Part shown: positions 1-10,178 of the stretch, piece by piece
Layout: every line of letters starts with the position of its first letter
How positions within the stretch are numbered: position 1 is the first letter of the stretch
Source: Rahnella sp. AA
Lineage (GTDB): Bacteria > Pseudomonadota > Gammaproteobacteria > Enterobacterales > Enterobacteriaceae
Assembly (NCBI RefSeq): GCF_002834385.1
Contig: NZ_PITQ01000008.1
Location: 228,754 to 292,753, forward strand
Length of the DNA stretch: 64,000 bases
Reading direction: 5' to 3'
The notes under the pieces: model-generated
The model's input: the letters and a program-made list of their open reading frames with translations, nothing else
Told to the model about the DNA's origin: nothing
The model's database searches: none
Translations under genes and position numbers: made by a program

Positions 1-49
1 GCTTTGACATGAGCATTCCCGCCCAACTGCCTGCTTAGGAAAGCTAACT

Positions 50-1198
50 ATGGCACTCAATTTTGATTTGCGGGTAGACCGCAGTCACAGTGATAGCGTT
101 AAGTGGAATAAATACAATAATCAGGATGTCATTCCACTTTGGGTAGCCGATACCGACTTCAAGTCTCCACCCCAGGTGATTAATGAACTGCAACAACGCG
201 TGGCCGAAGGCGTCTTTGGTTACGGTATTACGCCACCGGAGCTGATTGATTTGGTGGTAAAACGGATGGCTGACCGTTATGGCTGGGCGATTCAGCCGCA
301 ATGGATTGTCTGGCTTCCGGGCCTGGTCTGCGGGCTGAATGTGGCCGTGTGCGCCAACGTTGCCCCTCACGAAAGCAGCCTGATGCCGGTGCCCATTTAC
401 CCCCCTTTCATGCAGGCCGCACAATCCGAAGGCCGGCAATTTAAATCCGTTCCGGTCGTCAAACGACATCAACGCTGGGTGGCAGATTTTGCCGCCGCCG
501 AAAGTCGTCTTGATGGCAACGAAAAGCTGCTGATGCTCTGTAACCCTTATAATCCGGGCGGAACGGTCTATCGCCGCGAAGAATTACGGGAACAGCTGGC
601 ATTCGCCAAACGCCACGGTCTGGTGGTGTGTTCAGACGAAATTCATTGTGATCTGATCCTCGAACCCGGCCTGCAGCATATTCCGTTTGCCTCACTGAAT
701 GCTGACGCAGAACAACGTTCCATCACTCTCATCTCGCCTTCGAAAACCTTTAACCTTGCCGGTCTGGGCGCATCGCTGGCGATCATACCGAACCCGTCAC
801 TGCGCCGAAAATTTTTAGACACCAGCAAAGGCATTGTGCCACACGTCAATATTCTGGCATACGTCGCGGCGACCGCGGCCTATCGTGACGGCGAAGCGTG
901 GCTAAACGCACAGCTCGGCTATTTGCGCGAAAATCGCAACTTAGCAACTTCTCGAATTAACGCCATGCCAGGTCTGCGCATGCTGGCACCGGAAGGCACT
1001 TATCTCGGCTGGATTGATGCCAGCGCATTGCCGGTGGAAGATCCCTACCGTTTCTTTGTCGAAGCCGGTGTGGGCTTCTCCGGCGGGGCCGAGTTTGGCG
1101 CACCGATGTGCGTGCGCATCAATTTCGGCTGTCAGCGCAGCCTGCTGGAAAAAGCGCTGGACCGGATGGACGCCGCGCTGGAAAAATTCCGGCGTTAA
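50..1198 (+). CDS. PatB/MalY-type PLP-dependent C-S lyase (aminotransferase fold I)
   Basis: This 382-residue protein matches the MalY/PatB family of cystathionine beta-lyases in length and motifs. These enzymes cleave C-S bonds of cystathionine or cysteine conjugates in the cytoplasm with PLP. The N-terminal WVADTDF stretch (about residues 31-37) is typical of the family. The cofactor-binding Asp lies in SDEIH (D196) and the Schiff-base lysine is K232 in SPSK. The C-terminal RINFGC motif holds the carboxylate-binding arginine. The ATG at 50 begins the conserved ALNFD start. The stop overlaps the convergent yecM stop by four bases. In E. coli malY also represses the maltose system; nothing here shows that role. 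The substrate is not determined by sequence. Confidence 0.9.
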   Translation: MALNFDLRVDRSHSDSVKWNKYNNQDVIPLWVADTDFKSPPQVINELQQRVAEGVFGYGITPPELIDLVVKRMADRYGWAIQPQWIVWLPGLVCGLNVAVCANVAPHESSLMPVPIYPPFMQAAQSEGRQFKSVPVVKRHQRWVADFAAAESRLDGNEKLLMLCNPYNPGGTVYRREELREQLAFAKRHGLVVCSDEIHCDLILEPGLQHIPFASLNADAEQRSITLISPSKTFNLAGLGASLAIIPNPSLRRKFLDTSKGIVPHVNILAYVAATAAYRDGEAWLNAQLGYLRENRNLATSRINAMPGLRMLAPEGTYLGWIDASALPVEDPYRFFVEAGVGFSGGAEFGAPMCVRINFGCQRSLLEKALDRMDAALEKFRR

Positions 1199-1755
1199 CC
1201 CTCTTCCCTTTCGCTGGCGACAATTTCCCGCAAGCTGTGCGGGTGGAATTTGATGGTGACCGCTCCGTCGGTGATGGCCAGCGTAGGGTTAGGCAAACGC
1301 TCATTTTCCCCCTTCGGCGAACTTTGTTTCAATTTTATTCCGGGCGTCATCAGCGCTTCATCGGCAATCAAAGCCAGCGCCCGCGTATACAGTTCTTCTT
1401 CAACGCCCGGCAGCACAATCTCAATATGTTCCCAGCCTTCGTGCGGATAGCGCTTATCCCCCGGATAAGGCAATTCAACCAGGTCAATGCTCAGTGGCCC
1501 GACAGTCAGCGGTTCATCAAGCGTAAAGAGGCAGATTGGCCGCCCGTTAATCAGGGTTTCATTGAGCAGGCTGCCACATTTTTCCAGCCCGGATCTCCAG
1601 CGATCTGCCGTTGTATTTTGATGGCAGCGCACTGAAATGTGATCAGCATGAAATTCGCCCAGATTGATCTGCAACTTTGCCGCGAATGCCTTCAAAACGC
1701 TGACAAAACGCGACATATCCTCGACTAAATCCTGTAACTCAGGCACATGGTTCAT
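1195..1755 (-). CDS. yecM: YecM family protein (VOC-like metal-binding fold)
   Basis: The 186-residue product closely follows E. coli YecM through ADHISVRCHQN, NGRPICLF, HEGWEHIEIVLPG, SPKGE.ERLPNPTLA and the TIKFHPHSL..IVASE end. The family has a vicinal-oxygen-chelate-like fold and its function is unknown. Conserved His/Glu residues in the ADHIS and HEGWEHIE motifs could bind metal. I chose ATG 1755 (MNHVPELQD) because an AGATAGG sequence lies nine bases upstream and the length matches YecM; the frame stays open upstream to 1920 but those residues look non-coding. Divergent orientation to argS is the E. coli arrangement and supports orthology. Confidence 0.9.
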   Translation of the reverse strand: MNHVPELQDLVEDMSRFVSVLKAFAAKLQINLGEFHADHISVRCHQNTTADRWRSGLEKCGSLLNETLINGRPICLFTLDEPLTVGPLSIDLVELPYPGDKRYPHEGWEHIEIVLPGVEEELYTRALALIADEALMTPGIKLKQSSPKGENERLPNPTLAITDGAVTIKFHPHSLREIVASEREEG

Positions 1756-1961
1756 AGCAGGCATCCTATCTCTTTTTCGTTTGCTGATCTTCCGGGGCGG
1801 GTAATTTACACAGCCTTTCATCCGGTTGCCAGAGACATGCCGCAGAATCGCGCTTTCATGCTGCCCGGACGTGCGGCAATACTGACTCCGCAAGGCTAAT
1901 ATGATATAAACACGCATCATTTTCGGTTAATCCGTTAAAAGCGTATAACCAGTAAACAACT

Positions 1962-2100
1962 ACATTCTTCCCCTAAATCATTCGGGTTGCATCAAGGCAG
2001 CAACTGAGTGAATTCCCCGGGAGCATACATCAGTATGTGACCGGGGTTCGCGAAGGCAGCTAACGCAGAGGCAGCGCGAAGGATGACGGGGATAAATTAT
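1962..2100. repeat. ERIC element 1 (yecM-argS intergenic)
   Basis: The core GTGAATTCCCCGGGAGC followed by a TATGTGACCGGGGTTCGCG arm reproduces the ERIC (enterobacterial repetitive intergenic consensus) palindrome. The outer ends carry inverted CCCTAAAT/ATGACGGGGATAAAT sequence. It resembles the second copy at 23749-23873. It fills most of the 356-base yecM-argS gap, so it probably lies in the argS 5' leader or promoter region. Boundaries are approximate. Confidence 0.85.
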
Positions 2101-2111
2101 AAGGTAATCCG

Positions 2112-3845
2112 GTGAATATTCAGTCACTCCTTTCAGATAAAGTCAGCCAGGCGCTGATCGCTGCTGGCGCATCCGCCGACAGCGAAGCGCAGGTCCGTCA
2201 GTCCGCCAAAGCTCAGTTTGGCGACTATCAGGCTAATGGCGTAATGTCCGTGGCGAAAAAACTCGGTATGCCGCCACGACAACTGGCAGAGAAAGTGGTT
2301 GAGCTCTTAGATCTGAACGGTATTGCGAATAAAATCGAAATTGCCGGACCGGGTTTCATCAACATCTTCCTGGATCCGGTGTTTGTCGGTGCGCATGTAG
2401 ACAGCGCGCTGAATGATGACAGACTGGGGATCACGCCTGTTGAACCGCAAACCATCGTCATTGATTACTCTGCGCCTAACGTGGCGAAAGAAATGCACGT
2501 AGGTCACATCCGTTCCACTATCATCGGTGACGCAGCCGTGCGTACCAATGAATTCCTCGGGCATAAAGTGATCCGCGCAAACCATGTCGGCGACTGGGGC
2601 ACCCAGTTCGGCATGCTGATCGCCTATCTGGAAAAAGTGCAGAACGAAAATGCCGGGGATATGAATCTGGCAGACCTCGAAGAATTCTACCGCGCTGCCA
2701 AGAAAAACTACGATGAAGACGAAGCTTTTGCCGAGCGTGCCCGCGGTTACGTGGTGAAATTACAAGGCGGAGACGAATACTGCCTGCAGATGTGGCGCAA
2801 GCTGGTTGATGTGACCATGAAACAAAACCAGCTGACCTATAACCGCCTGAACGTTACCCTGACCGAAGACGATGTGATGGGTGAAAGCCTGTACAACAGC
2901 ATGCTGCCAGGTATCGTGTCAGACCTGCAGGCAAAAGGCCTGGCGGTGGACAGCGAAGGCGCGGTTGTCGTTTATCTTGATGAATACAAAAATAAAGAAG
3001 GCGACCCGATGGGCGTCATCATCCGTAAAAAAGATGGCGGCTACCTGTACACCACCACCGATATCGCCTGTGCGAAATACCGCTACGAAACGCTGGGGGC
3101 CGATCGCGTCCTGTATTATATCGACTCACGTCAGCACCAGCATCTGATGCAAGCGTGGACCATCGCGCGTAAAGCGGGCTATGTGCCAGACTCCGTGACG
3201 CTTGAGCACCACATGTTCGGCATGATGCTGGGTAAAGACGGCAAACCGTTCAAAACCCGCTCAGGCGGTACGGTAAAACTGTCAGACCTGCTGGATGAAG
3301 CGATTGATCGTGCACGTAAGCTGATCACTGAAAAGAACCCGGAACTGAAAGATGCCGGCGAACTGGAAAATCTGGTCAACGCGGTCGGTATCGGCGCAAT
3401 CAAATACGCGGATCTGTCAAAAAGCCGCACCACGGATTACATCTTCGACTGGGACAATATGCTGGCCTTTGAAGGCAATACGGCGCCATATATGCAGTAT
3501 GCCTACACCCGTGTGGCATCCATTTTTAAACGTGCAGAGATTGACGTTAACAGCCTGACTCAGCCGGTCGTGCTGAGTGAAGAACGTGAAGCCGCGCTGG
3601 CTACCCGTTTGCTGCAATTTGAAGAAGTGCTGACCGTTGTTGCCCGTGAAGGTACACCACACACCATGTGCGCCTATCTCTACGACGTTGCAGGCCTGTT
3701 CTCCAGCTTCTACGAACACTGCCCGATCCTGAGCGCAGAAGATGAAACCAGCCGTAACAGCCGCCTGAAACTGGCACTGTTAACCCAGCGCACGCTGAAA
3801 ACCGGTCTGGATACGCTGGGCATCGAAACCGTAGAGCGTATGTAA
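2112..3845 (+). CDS. argS: Arginyl-tRNA synthetase
   Basis: The 577-residue protein is a class I aminoacyl-tRNA synthetase that charges tRNA-Arg with arginine using ATP. Its N-terminal DALR-like additional domain ([11 protein letters not shown]..., residues 1-100) is typical of ArgRS. The HIGH signature is HVGH at residues 129-132. As in E. coli ArgRS, a canonical KMSKS is replaced by a KPFKTRSGG loop. The C-terminal anticodon-binding DALR domain ends in the conserved ETVERM. The start is GTG at 2112, as recalled for E. coli argS, giving the conserved MNIQ.LLS N-terminus. Length equals the E. coli enzyme. An ERIC element lies directly upstream and a strong terminator directly downstream. Confidence 0.98.
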   Translation: MNIQSLLSDKVSQALIAAGASADSEAQVRQSAKAQFGDYQANGVMSVAKKLGMPPRQLAEKVVELLDLNGIANKIEIAGPGFINIFLDPVFVGAHVDSALNDDRLGITPVEPQTIVIDYSAPNVAKEMHVGHIRSTIIGDAAVRTNEFLGHKVIRANHVGDWGTQFGMLIAYLEKVQNENAGDMNLADLEEFYRAAKKNYDEDEAFAERARGYVVKLQGGDEYCLQMWRKLVDVTMKQNQLTYNRLNVTLTEDDVMGESLYNSMLPGIVSDLQAKGLAVDSEGAVVVYLDEYKNKEGDPMGVIIRKKDGGYLYTTTDIACAKYRYETLGADRVLYYIDSRQHQHLMQAWTIARKAGYVPDSVTLEHHMFGMMLGKDGKPFKTRSGGTVKLSDLLDEAIDRARKLITEKNPELKDAGELENLVNAVGIGAIKYADLSKSRTTDYIFDWDNMLAFEGNTAPYMQYAYTRVASIFKRAEIDVNSLTQPVVLSEEREAALATRLLQFEEVLTVVAREGTPHTMCAYLYDVAGLFSSFYEHCPILSAEDETSRNSRLKLALLTQRTLKTGLDTLGIETVERM

Positions 3846-3864
3846 GTCATCATCCTCAGACATT

Positions 3865-3890
3865 AAAAAAGGGCGCTTAGCGCCCTTTTC
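3865..3890 (+). terminator. argS terminator, probably bidirectional with murJ
   Basis: GGGCGC-TTA-GCGCCC (3871-3885) is followed by TTTTCTGTTT and preceded by an A-run (3865-3870). The same hairpin can therefore end argS on plus and murJ on minus. Confidence 0.9.
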
Positions 3891-3921
3891 TGTTTCTGCA
3901 ATTAACCCGGCAATTGCCGGA

Positions 3922-5451
3922 TTAATGTCGGGCAAACTCTTTCACACGGAACCCTAACAAACCGAGCACGGCGAAGTACGCCACCACACCGACCACAACA
4001 ACCGCCGCGAGACGTGCCAGACGATAGGCCATTCCGCCAACATCCCATGCTGGCATCAGCCACATTGTGCCCAGCAGCGCTGCCGACATCACAATCACTG
4101 CGGCGAACAGCTTAATCAGGAAAATTTTCCACCCGGGCTGTGGCTGGAAAATATCCTGCTTACGCAGTTGCCAGTAAAGCAGCGACGCGTTCAGGCAGGC
4201 AGCCAGGCCGATCGAGAGAGAAAGCCCCGCGTGTTTGAGCGGCCCGATGAATGCAAGGTTCATCACCTGCGTCATCAGCAAAGTGATAATAGCGATTTTC
4301 ACCGGCGTCTTGATGTCCTGACGCGAATAGAAACCAGGGGCCAGAACCTTCACGACAATCAGCCCCATCAGGCCGACGGAATAGGCGACCAGCGCTCTTT
4401 GCGTCATTGAGGCATCAAAAGCACTGAACTTACCGTACTGGAACAACGCAACGGTCAGCGGTTTTGCCAAAATCCCCAGTGCCACAGAACTTGGCAGCGC
4501 CAGCAGGAAACACAGGCGTAAGCCCCAGTCCATCAGCCGGTTATATTCCGCATGGTTACCGCTGGAGAAACTGCGTGCCAGCGACGGAAGTAAAATCGTC
4601 CCCAGCGCCACACCCAGCACCCCGGAAGGGAACTCCATCAGGCGGTCAGCGTAATACATCCACGAAACGGAGCCAGAGACCAGAAACGACGCGAAAATCG
4701 TGTTAATAATCAGCGAAATCTGGCTGACGGAAACCCCCAGAATCGCGGGTCCCATCTGGCGCATGACGCGCCACACACCGGCATCTTTCAGATTCAGGCG
4801 CGGCAGCACCAGCATGCCGATTTTCTTCAGGTGCGGGAGCTGATACCCCAGTTGCAATAATCCGCCCGCCACGACCGCCCAGGCCAGCGCCAGCACCGGC
4901 GGATGGAAATAGGGTGCGGCGAACAGCGCAAAACCGATCATGCTGACATTCAGAAACGTCGGCGCAAAGGCCGGTATCGAGAAACGATTCCAGGTATTGA
5001 GTATCGCCCCGACCAGAGAGGCCAGCGATATCAGCAGGATATACGGGAACGTGATGCGCAGCAGCGAACTGGTCAGTGCAAATTTATCCGGCGAATCCAC
5101 AAAACCGGGAGCCGTAATATAAATCACCCACGGCGCGGCAAGCATACCAAGCACGGTGACAATCGCCAGCACCAGCGTCAGCAAGCCGGAAACGTAAGCA
5201 ATGAACGTCCGCGTGGCTTCCTCGCCCTGCTGGGTTTTGTACTCGGCAAGAATCGGAACGAAGGCCTGTGAAAATGCCCCTTCGGCAAAAATGCGCCGCA
5301 ATAAATTGGGCAGCTTAAACGCCACAAAAAAGGCATCGGTCACCATGCCGGCGCCAAAAACGCGCGCCACAATGGCGTCGCGGGCAAAGCCTAATACACG
5401 TGAAAACATCGTCATGGAACTGACGGCTGCCAAAGATTTAAGTAGATTCAT
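3922..5451 (-). CDS. murJ: Lipid II flippase MurJ (MviN)
   Basis: This 509-residue polytopic inner-membrane protein of the MOP exporter superfamily has about 14 membrane segments and flips the peptidoglycan precursor lipid II to the periplasm. The essential charged residues known from E. coli MurJ fall at the same positions here: R18, R24, D39 and R52 in the [11 protein letters not shown] and FKLPNLLRR stretches. The length is two residues shorter than E. coli MurJ. The ATG at 5451 gives the conserved [15 protein letters not shown] start. The gene lies between argS and mviM, and the murJ-mviM neighbourhood is conserved in E. coli. It should be essential. Confidence 0.97.
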   Translation of the reverse strand: MNLLKSLAAVSSMTMFSRVLGFARDAIVARVFGAGMVTDAFFVAFKLPNLLRRIFAEGAFSQAFVPILAEYKTQQGEEATRTFIAYVSGLLTLVLAIVTVLGMLAAPWVIYITAPGFVDSPDKFALTSSLLRITFPYILLISLASLVGAILNTWNRFSIPAFAPTFLNVSMIGFALFAAPYFHPPVLALAWAVVAGGLLQLGYQLPHLKKIGMLVLPRLNLKDAGVWRVMRQMGPAILGVSVSQISLIINTIFASFLVSGSVSWMYYADRLMEFPSGVLGVALGTILLPSLARSFSSGNHAEYNRLMDWGLRLCFLLALPSSVALGILAKPLTVALFQYGKFSAFDASMTQRALVAYSVGLMGLIVVKVLAPGFYSRQDIKTPVKIAIITLLMTQVMNLAFIGPLKHAGLSLSIGLAACLNASLLYWQLRKQDIFQPQPGWKIFLIKLFAAVIVMSAALLGTMWLMPAWDVGGMAYRLARLAAVVVVGVVAYFAVLGLLGFRVKEFARH

Positions 5452-5501
5452 GTCACTGTTCTTGTTCGCCGGTTAGTTTTTAAATCAGTCAGTTAAACAA
5501 C

Positions 5502-5523
5502 CACGCCTGCATCAGCAGGCGTG
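5502..5523 (-). terminator. Hairpin between mviM and murJ
   Basis: CACGCCTGC-ATCA-GCAGGCGTG is a perfect nine-base-pair stem in the gap downstream of mviM. On the minus strand it is followed by GTTGTTTAAC rather than a clean T-run, so it may be a weak terminator or attenuator upstream of murJ. Confidence 0.5.
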
Positions 5524-5633
5524 AAAGATGAACCGGCATGGCTCAAAGATGCGCTTAGTCTACGCATCCGCCATGCAATAGCCAACGGCAGTTGTTATAG
5601 ATTGTTACCCGCACCGTCCTGTGCGGCTTTCAC

Positions 5634-6545
5634 TCAGTTTTGCAGAATTTTTTCGATCATGGCCTGCGCGTAAATCGCCTGTTCGCCGCTGGTTTCAGGG
5701 GCGGTATGGTTCGAGACGCAATCGACAAAATGCTCAATTGCGCCGGCAAAACCGCGCTGCGCCAGCGTACTTTGCCAGCCAGCAACAGGTTGCTGGGTCA
5801 GAATATCATCGCGTTCATCGCGCCAGACCCGCATGTCGTCAAGCTGATAAACGGCGCCTTCGGTAACCGCCTGCACGCTTTCGCGGAATGTCCCGGCGCG
5901 GCGGTGCATTGAGGTCGTCACCAGCGTTTCTCCGCACAGGAAATGATGCTCGCCATAAATCATCTGGTCAGCTTCATTAATCTGAATCAGCCCGCTTTCC
6001 AGGGTGGCATTGCCGCCCGCCAGCCACAGCGCCGTATCGACAACGTGCAGATAATCATCCAGCAACGTAAAACGCAGATCATTTGGCCCGACGCTGTTCG
6101 TACGGTGCTTATCCATACGCAAGGACGCCGCGTCCTGCATCTGGCCTTTCAGCTGACGATACAACGGTGCAAAGCGGCGGTTAAACCCGACCATCAGGGC
6201 CTTACCTGCCTTATGTGCCTGTTCAACCAGCTGTTGCGCTTGCTCTAGCTCCGCCGCCAGGGGTTTATCAACATAAACATGCACACCTTGCGCCAGCAAT
6301 TGCCCGACGACCTCAAAATGGCTCGCCGTGCTGCTGTGGACAAAGACGGCATCACACTGGTTCGCCAGCTCATCTATGCGTGAGAAACAGGCCATGCGAT
6401 AGCTGTCGCAGACGGCTTGTGCTTTTTGCTGATTCGGGGAAAAACCTCCGACCAGTGTCCATTTTTCCGCATGGCTGAGAACCGGCAGATATGCTTTTTG
6501 CGCAATCCCCCCAAGCCCGACAACCCCTATACGTAATTTACTCAC
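5634..6545 (-). CDS. mviM: MviM, Gfo/Idh/MocA family oxidoreductase
   Basis: The 303-residue protein begins with the Rossmann motif GVVGLGGIAQKAYLP and continues with the family's DAVFVHSST and VYVDKPLA motifs; the EKP-type lysine is in YVDKPLA. GFNRRFAPL follows. These features fit MviM, an NAD(P)-dependent Gfo/Idh/MocA oxidoreductase of unknown substrate that neighbours murJ in E. coli (307 residues there). The C-terminal alpha/beta sheet domain is complete. The stop of yceH is eleven bases upstream of this ATG, so yceH and mviM are probably co-transcribed. No physiological substrate can be read from sequence. Confidence 0.93.
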   Translation of the reverse strand: MSKLRIGVVGLGGIAQKAYLPVLSHAEKWTLVGGFSPNQQKAQAVCDSYRMACFSRIDELANQCDAVFVHSSTASHFEVVGQLLAQGVHVYVDKPLAAELEQAQQLVEQAHKAGKALMVGFNRRFAPLYRQLKGQMQDAASLRMDKHRTNSVGPNDLRFTLLDDYLHVVDTALWLAGGNATLESGLIQINEADQMIYGEHHFLCGETLVTTSMHRRAGTFRESVQAVTEGAVYQLDDMRVWRDERDDILTQQPVAGWQSTLAQRGFAGAIEHFVDCVSNHTAPETSGEQAIYAQAMIEKILQN

Positions 6546-6556
6546 GACGTACTCCT

Positions 6557-7213
6557 TTAATCGGCCAGATGTTGCAGCAGGTTTTCCAGACGCTGTTTCA
6601 GTTCAGCAACTTGCGCCTCCAGCGCTTCGACACGGGTTGCCAGATCTGAATTTTCCGTCGCCGCAGCGCTGAACAACGGTTCTTCAGACGCGCCAGCCAC
6701 ATTGCTGACTTCGCCGCTAAACAGATGCATAAACCGGTTTTCACGTTTGCCCGGCTCACGCGCCAGACGCACACAGAACGGGCCATCTTCGCGGTGAGTC
6801 AGGTCTGTCAGGGTCTGCTCAACTTCGGCAACGTCAGAAAAATCATGCAGGCGGTTGGTGCGGGTGCGCAGTTCGCCCGGCGTTTGTGCGCCGCGCAGTA
6901 ATAAAGTGGTGACGATAGCCACCTCCTGCGGGGAAAACTTGAGATTGCCGAATTCGGAATTACAGAAGCGATGTTCATACTTCATGGTGCGGGAACCGCT
7001 CAGGGTGCGGATAAAGTGTTTGCGCAGCAGAAGATCCAGCGTTTGCTGAACATCGCTTTCACTCAACTCCATCACAGGCTCACGGTTGGTTTTCTGATTG
7101 CAGGCGGTCGTCAGCCCGTTGAGCGTCATCGGATATTGTTCCGGCGTCGTGAGCTGTTTTTCCAGTAAACAGCCCACCACCCGCGCCTCCCGGGCGCTGA
7201 GTTCATGTTTCAT
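6557..7213 (-). CDS. yceH: YceH, UPF0502/DUF480 winged-helix protein
   Basis: The 218-residue product starts [20 protein letters not shown] and matches YceH of E. coli (215 residues). It has two winged-helix-like DUF480 units, [22 protein letters not shown] followed by a second around [17 protein letters not shown]-terminal coiled coil (about residues 185-215, [17 protein letters not shown]) can be seen. The function is unknown; DNA binding is inferred from the fold. It lies ten bases downstream of rimJ and eleven upstream of mviM, so rimJ-yceH-mviM probably form one operon. Confidence 0.93.
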   Translation of the reverse strand: MKHELSAREARVVGCLLEKQLTTPEQYPMTLNGLTTACNQKTNREPVMELSESDVQQTLDLLLRKHFIRTLSGSRTMKYEHRFCNSEFGNLKFSPQEVAIVTTLLLRGAQTPGELRTRTNRLHDFSDVAEVEQTLTDLTHREDGPFCVRLAREPGKRENRFMHLFSGEVSNVAGASEEPLFSAAATENSDLATRVEALEAQVAELKQRLENLLQHLAD

Positions 7214-7223
7214 GTTGCTCTCC

Positions 7224-7811
7224 TTATCGGGACGGGGGTGTCCATTCTTGCCAGGTCAGCGCAGTCAGTACATGGTCCTGCCATTTGCCGTCGATCAGCA
7301 AATAGTCTTTCGCATAGCCTTCGCGTTCGAAGCCGAGACGCTCCAGAAGCTGACCGCTGCGTCTGTTATGCGGCATGTAATTCGCCATAATGCGGTGCAT
7401 CTTTTGCTGGCGCTGCATATAGCGGATCAGCGACTGCAAGGCTTCCTGCATCAGCCCTTTCCCCTGCCATTCCTGACCCAGCGAATAGCCCAGGAAACAA
7501 GCGTGAAAAGAGCCACGCAGCACGTTGCTGAAATTCGCCACGCCCATCACACGATTTTCATCAGGATCGAGCAAAATAAAATAGTAGGCGCTCCCCTGTT
7601 TCTGCATCTCGGTAATTAATCCCAGCCGAGCCTGCCATCCGGAGGGATAACAATGGCTTTCGTCCCTGACCGGTTCCCAGGGTTTAAGAAACGCCCGGTT
7701 CTCAGCATAGTATTCAGCTAACCGGTGCGCATCCCGGTCGTGAACCAAACGCAGGACCATCCGGTCAGTGGTAAGCCGCACCTTTGGCACGGCAGATTTG
7801 TAGCCAAACAT
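7224..7811 (-). CDS. rimJ: Ribosomal protein S5 N-acetyltransferase RimJ
   Basis: The product acetylates the N-terminal alanine of ribosomal protein S5 and belongs to the GNAT fold. The sequence follows E. coli RimJ almost residue by residue: [42 protein letters not shown] (the acetyl-CoA loop) and [26 protein letters not shown] chose ATG 7811 ([12 protein letters not shown]), giving 195 residues against 194 in E. coli. A GGAGG sequence lies just upstream, and the ATG at 7826 would put that Shine-Dalgarno inside the gene. mdtH is divergent, as in E. coli. Confidence 0.96.
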   Translation of the reverse strand: MFGYKSAVPKVRLTTDRMVLRLVHDRDAHRLAEYYAENRAFLKPWEPVRDESHCYPSGWQARLGLITEMQKQGSAYYFILLDPDENRVMGVANFSNVLRGSFHACFLGYSLGQEWQGKGLMQEALQSLIRYMQRQQKMHRIMANYMPHNRRSGQLLERLGFEREGYAKDYLLIDGKWQDHVLTALTWQEWTPPSR

Positions 7812-7945
7812 CCCTTCCCTCCACATCCCGCATGGGTCGATAAATAGAATTTATAGGAAACGACAGATCACCGCTAATTCTGCCAGTCAGAACGCGGCTT
7901 GACGATAAAAAAATATTATCAATAGCGCCCTATCTAATTGCCAGA

Positions 7946-7963
7946 TTCCAGTTCAGACTGGAA
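7946..7963 (+). other. Hairpin in the rimJ-mdtH divergent region
   Basis: TTCCAGT-TCAG-ACTGGAA is a perfect seven-base-pair inverted repeat followed by a T-rich stretch, 60 bases before mdtH. It could be an operator or an early terminator-like structure in the mdtH leader. No regulator is implied by the sequence. Confidence 0.35.
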
Positions 7964-8023
7964 CGGTCTTTTCTCCTTTCTGTATCCGCCGGACAGGGTA
8001 CAAATAATCGCTCATGGTGAAGC

Positions 8024-9229
8024 ATGTCTCTGGTATCACAAGCTCGGAGCTTGGGTAAATATTTTCTGTTATTAGACAACGCGCTGGTTATTTTAGGCTT
8101 TTTCGTGGTTTTTCCGTTGATCTCGATCCGATTTGTCGATCAGCTTGGCTGGGCCGCGATGGCCGTCGGCCTGGCGCTGGGTGTCCGGCAGTTAACTCAG
8201 CAAGGATTAGGCATTTTTGGCGGGGCGATTGCCGACCGGTTCGGTGCCAAACCGATGATTATCACCGGTATGTTGTTACGTGCTGCGGGTTTTGCCACCA
8301 TGGCGATGGCCGATGAACCGTGGATTTTAGTCTGCTCCTGTATTCTTTCCGGATTGGGGGGCACGCTGTTTGACCCGCCGCGCACTGCGCTGGTCATCAA
8401 ACTGACACGCCCGCATGAGCGCGGCCGGTTTTTCTCCCTGATGATGATGCAAGACAGTGCCGGAGCGGTTATTGGTGCGCTTATCGGTAGCTGGTTGCTG
8501 CAATATGATTTCCATTATGTGTGCTGGGCCGGTGCAGGCATCTTTTGTCTGGCGGCGGCCAGCAACGCCTGGCTGTTGCCGGCTTACCGGATTTCCACCC
8601 TGCGTACCCCGATGCGTGAAGGCATGATGCGCGTGCTGCGCGACCGCCGTTTTCTCGCCTATGTGCTGACGCTCACCGGTTATTACATGCTGACCGTGCA
8701 GGTCATGCTGATGTTACCTATTGCGGTCAATGACGTTGCCGGCAGCCCGTCTGCGGTGAAATGGATGTACGCCATCGAGGCCGTGCTTTCGCTGACGCTG
8801 CTGTATCCGATTGCCCGCTGGAGCGAAAAACGTTTTCGCCTTGAGCAACGTCTGATGTTTGGCCTGCTGATCATGACACTCAGCCTTCTGCCGGTCGGAC
8901 TGGTGACGTCGATCAACCCGCTGCTGCTGCTGATCGGTTTCTTCTATATCGGCTCAATTATCGCAGAACCTGCCCGTGAAACTCTCAGCGCTTCGCTGGC
9001 AGATTCCCGCGCGCGCGGCAGCTATATGGGTTTCAGCCGCCTCGGGCTGGCGCTTGGCGGTGTGATTGGTTATACCGGCGGTGGCTGGATGTACGACACT
9101 GGCCGTGCGCTTGAATTACCTGAATTACCGTGGTTTTTACTGGGCGTTGTCGGGCTCATCACCCTCAGCGGTTTGTACTGGCAGTTCAATCTGCGTCGCA
9201 TTGAACCGGCCATGCTGAGCGGCAGCTAA
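8024..9229 (+). CDS. mdtH: MFS multidrug transporter MdtH
   Basis: This 401-residue major facilitator superfamily protein has 12 predicted membrane segments and matches E. coli MdtH (402 residues) throughout. Examples are [12 protein letters not shown] at the start, [14 protein letters not shown] (MFS motif A), [26 protein letters not shown] and [30 protein letters not shown]. MdtH is reported to export quinolones such as norfloxacin when overexpressed; the natural role is unclear. It is transcribed divergently from rimJ as in E. coli. The ATG at 8024 gives the conserved MS.VSQAR.LGK start. Confidence 0.95.
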   Translation: MSLVSQARSLGKYFLLLDNALVILGFFVVFPLISIRFVDQLGWAAMAVGLALGVRQLTQQGLGIFGGAIADRFGAKPMIITGMLLRAAGFATMAMADEPWILVCSCILSGLGGTLFDPPRTALVIKLTRPHERGRFFSLMMMQDSAGAVIGALIGSWLLQYDFHYVCWAGAGIFCLAAASNAWLLPAYRISTLRTPMREGMMRVLRDRRFLAYVLTLTGYYMLTVQVMLMLPIAVNDVAGSPSAVKWMYAIEAVLSLTLLYPIARWSEKRFRLEQRLMFGLLIMTLSLLPVGLVTSINPLLLLIGFFYIGSIIAEPARETLSASLADSRARGSYMGFSRLGLALGGVIGYTGGGWMYDTGRALELPELPWFLLGVVGLITLSGLYWQFNLRRIEPAMLSGS

Positions 9230-9240
9230 TAGCTTGATGC

Positions 9241-9266
9241 AAACCGCGTTCCACGGGATGCGGTTT
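9241..9266 (+). terminator. Terminator-like hairpin after mdtH
   Basis: AAACCGC at 9241-9247 pairs with GCGGTTT at 9260-9266 just after the mdtH stop. There is no long T-run, so strength is uncertain. Confidence 0.5.
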
Positions 9267-9387
9267 GATCTCCCTTCCTCATTTGCCCATACTGAATCAT
9301 AGCGTTAGATTAAATCCGAACCTACATCCGGCAGTTTTCACGCACCCTACAACAGGTCACCGCCGGCAATAACAGGAGCTATGAACT

Positions 9388-10035
9388 ATGAGACTTTACG
9401 TTTACGAACATTGCCCTTTTTGCGTAAAAGCACGCATGATTTTCGGTCTGAATAACATCCCGGTTGAAATCAAAGTTCTGCTGAACGACGACGAAAAAAC
9501 GCCCATTTCGATGGTCGGCAAAAAGATGGTGCCAATCCTCCAAAAAGAAGATGGCGGATTCATGCCGGAGAGCATGGATATAGTGCATTACATCGACAAA
9601 AGTGATGGCAAACCGCTGCTGACCGGCCCGCTGAATGCGTCTATTGCGACCTGGCTGCGTCATGTTTCTGAATATATGGGTCGTCTGCTGCTGCCTCGTT
9701 TTGCGGCCGCGCCGCTGGAGGAGTTCTCCACGCCAGAAGCGCGTAAGTACTTCTCCGACAAAAAACAGGCCGCCAGCGGCGATTTTCAGGAGCATCTGAA
9801 ACATTCAGAGGGACTGGTGAAAAAAATCAGCCAGGATTTACGCGCACTCGACAAGCTGATCGCTGAGCCCAACGCGGTGAATGGTGAGCTTTCTGAAGAT
9901 GATATTCACCTGTGGCCGGTGCTGCGTTCACTGTCGATCGTTCAGGGCATTGACTGGCCTTCACGCGTTCTGGCTTATCGCGACAATATGGCGAAACAGA
10001 CTCAGGTCAATCTCTTCACCCGCCTCGCCAGCTAA
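9388..10035 (+). CDS. grxB: Glutaredoxin 2
   Basis: The 215-residue protein starts MRLYVYEHCPFCVKAR and carries the redox motif CPFC at residues 9-12. It is the long GST-like glutaredoxin 2: a thioredoxin-fold N-terminal domain (about 1-75, with the cis-Pro KKMVPIL loop and ESMDIVHYID) followed by an all-helical C-terminal domain. It reduces protein disulfides and glutathionylated proteins with glutathione in the cytoplasm. E. coli GrxB has 215 residues. Position next to mdtH is as in E. coli. It has its own 158-base leader and a strong terminator. Confidence 0.97.
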   Translation: MRLYVYEHCPFCVKARMIFGLNNIPVEIKVLLNDDEKTPISMVGKKMVPILQKEDGGFMPESMDIVHYIDKSDGKPLLTGPLNASIATWLRHVSEYMGRLLLPRFAAAPLEEFSTPEARKYFSDKKQAASGDFQEHLKHSEGLVKKISQDLRALDKLIAEPNAVNGELSEDDIHLWPVLRSLSIVQGIDWPSRVLAYRDNMAKQTQVNLFTRLAS

Positions 10036-10043
10036 GTCTTTTC

Positions 10044-10072
10044 AGCCGGAAGCCCGCTTCCGGCTCTTTTTC
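10044..10072 (+). terminator. grxB rho-independent terminator
   Basis: AGCCGGAAG-CCCG-CTTCCGGCT followed by CTTTTTCC, nine bases after the grxB stop. Confidence 0.9.
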
Positions 10073-10178
10073 CTTTTCTTCTTATCCCTGAGCACTTAGG
10101 CTAATCAGCGTTGTCCGATAGGAACCATGCCGTTTCGCGGTCATGCTGACAAAATAGTGTTCAGGTAATGAGGGAAGA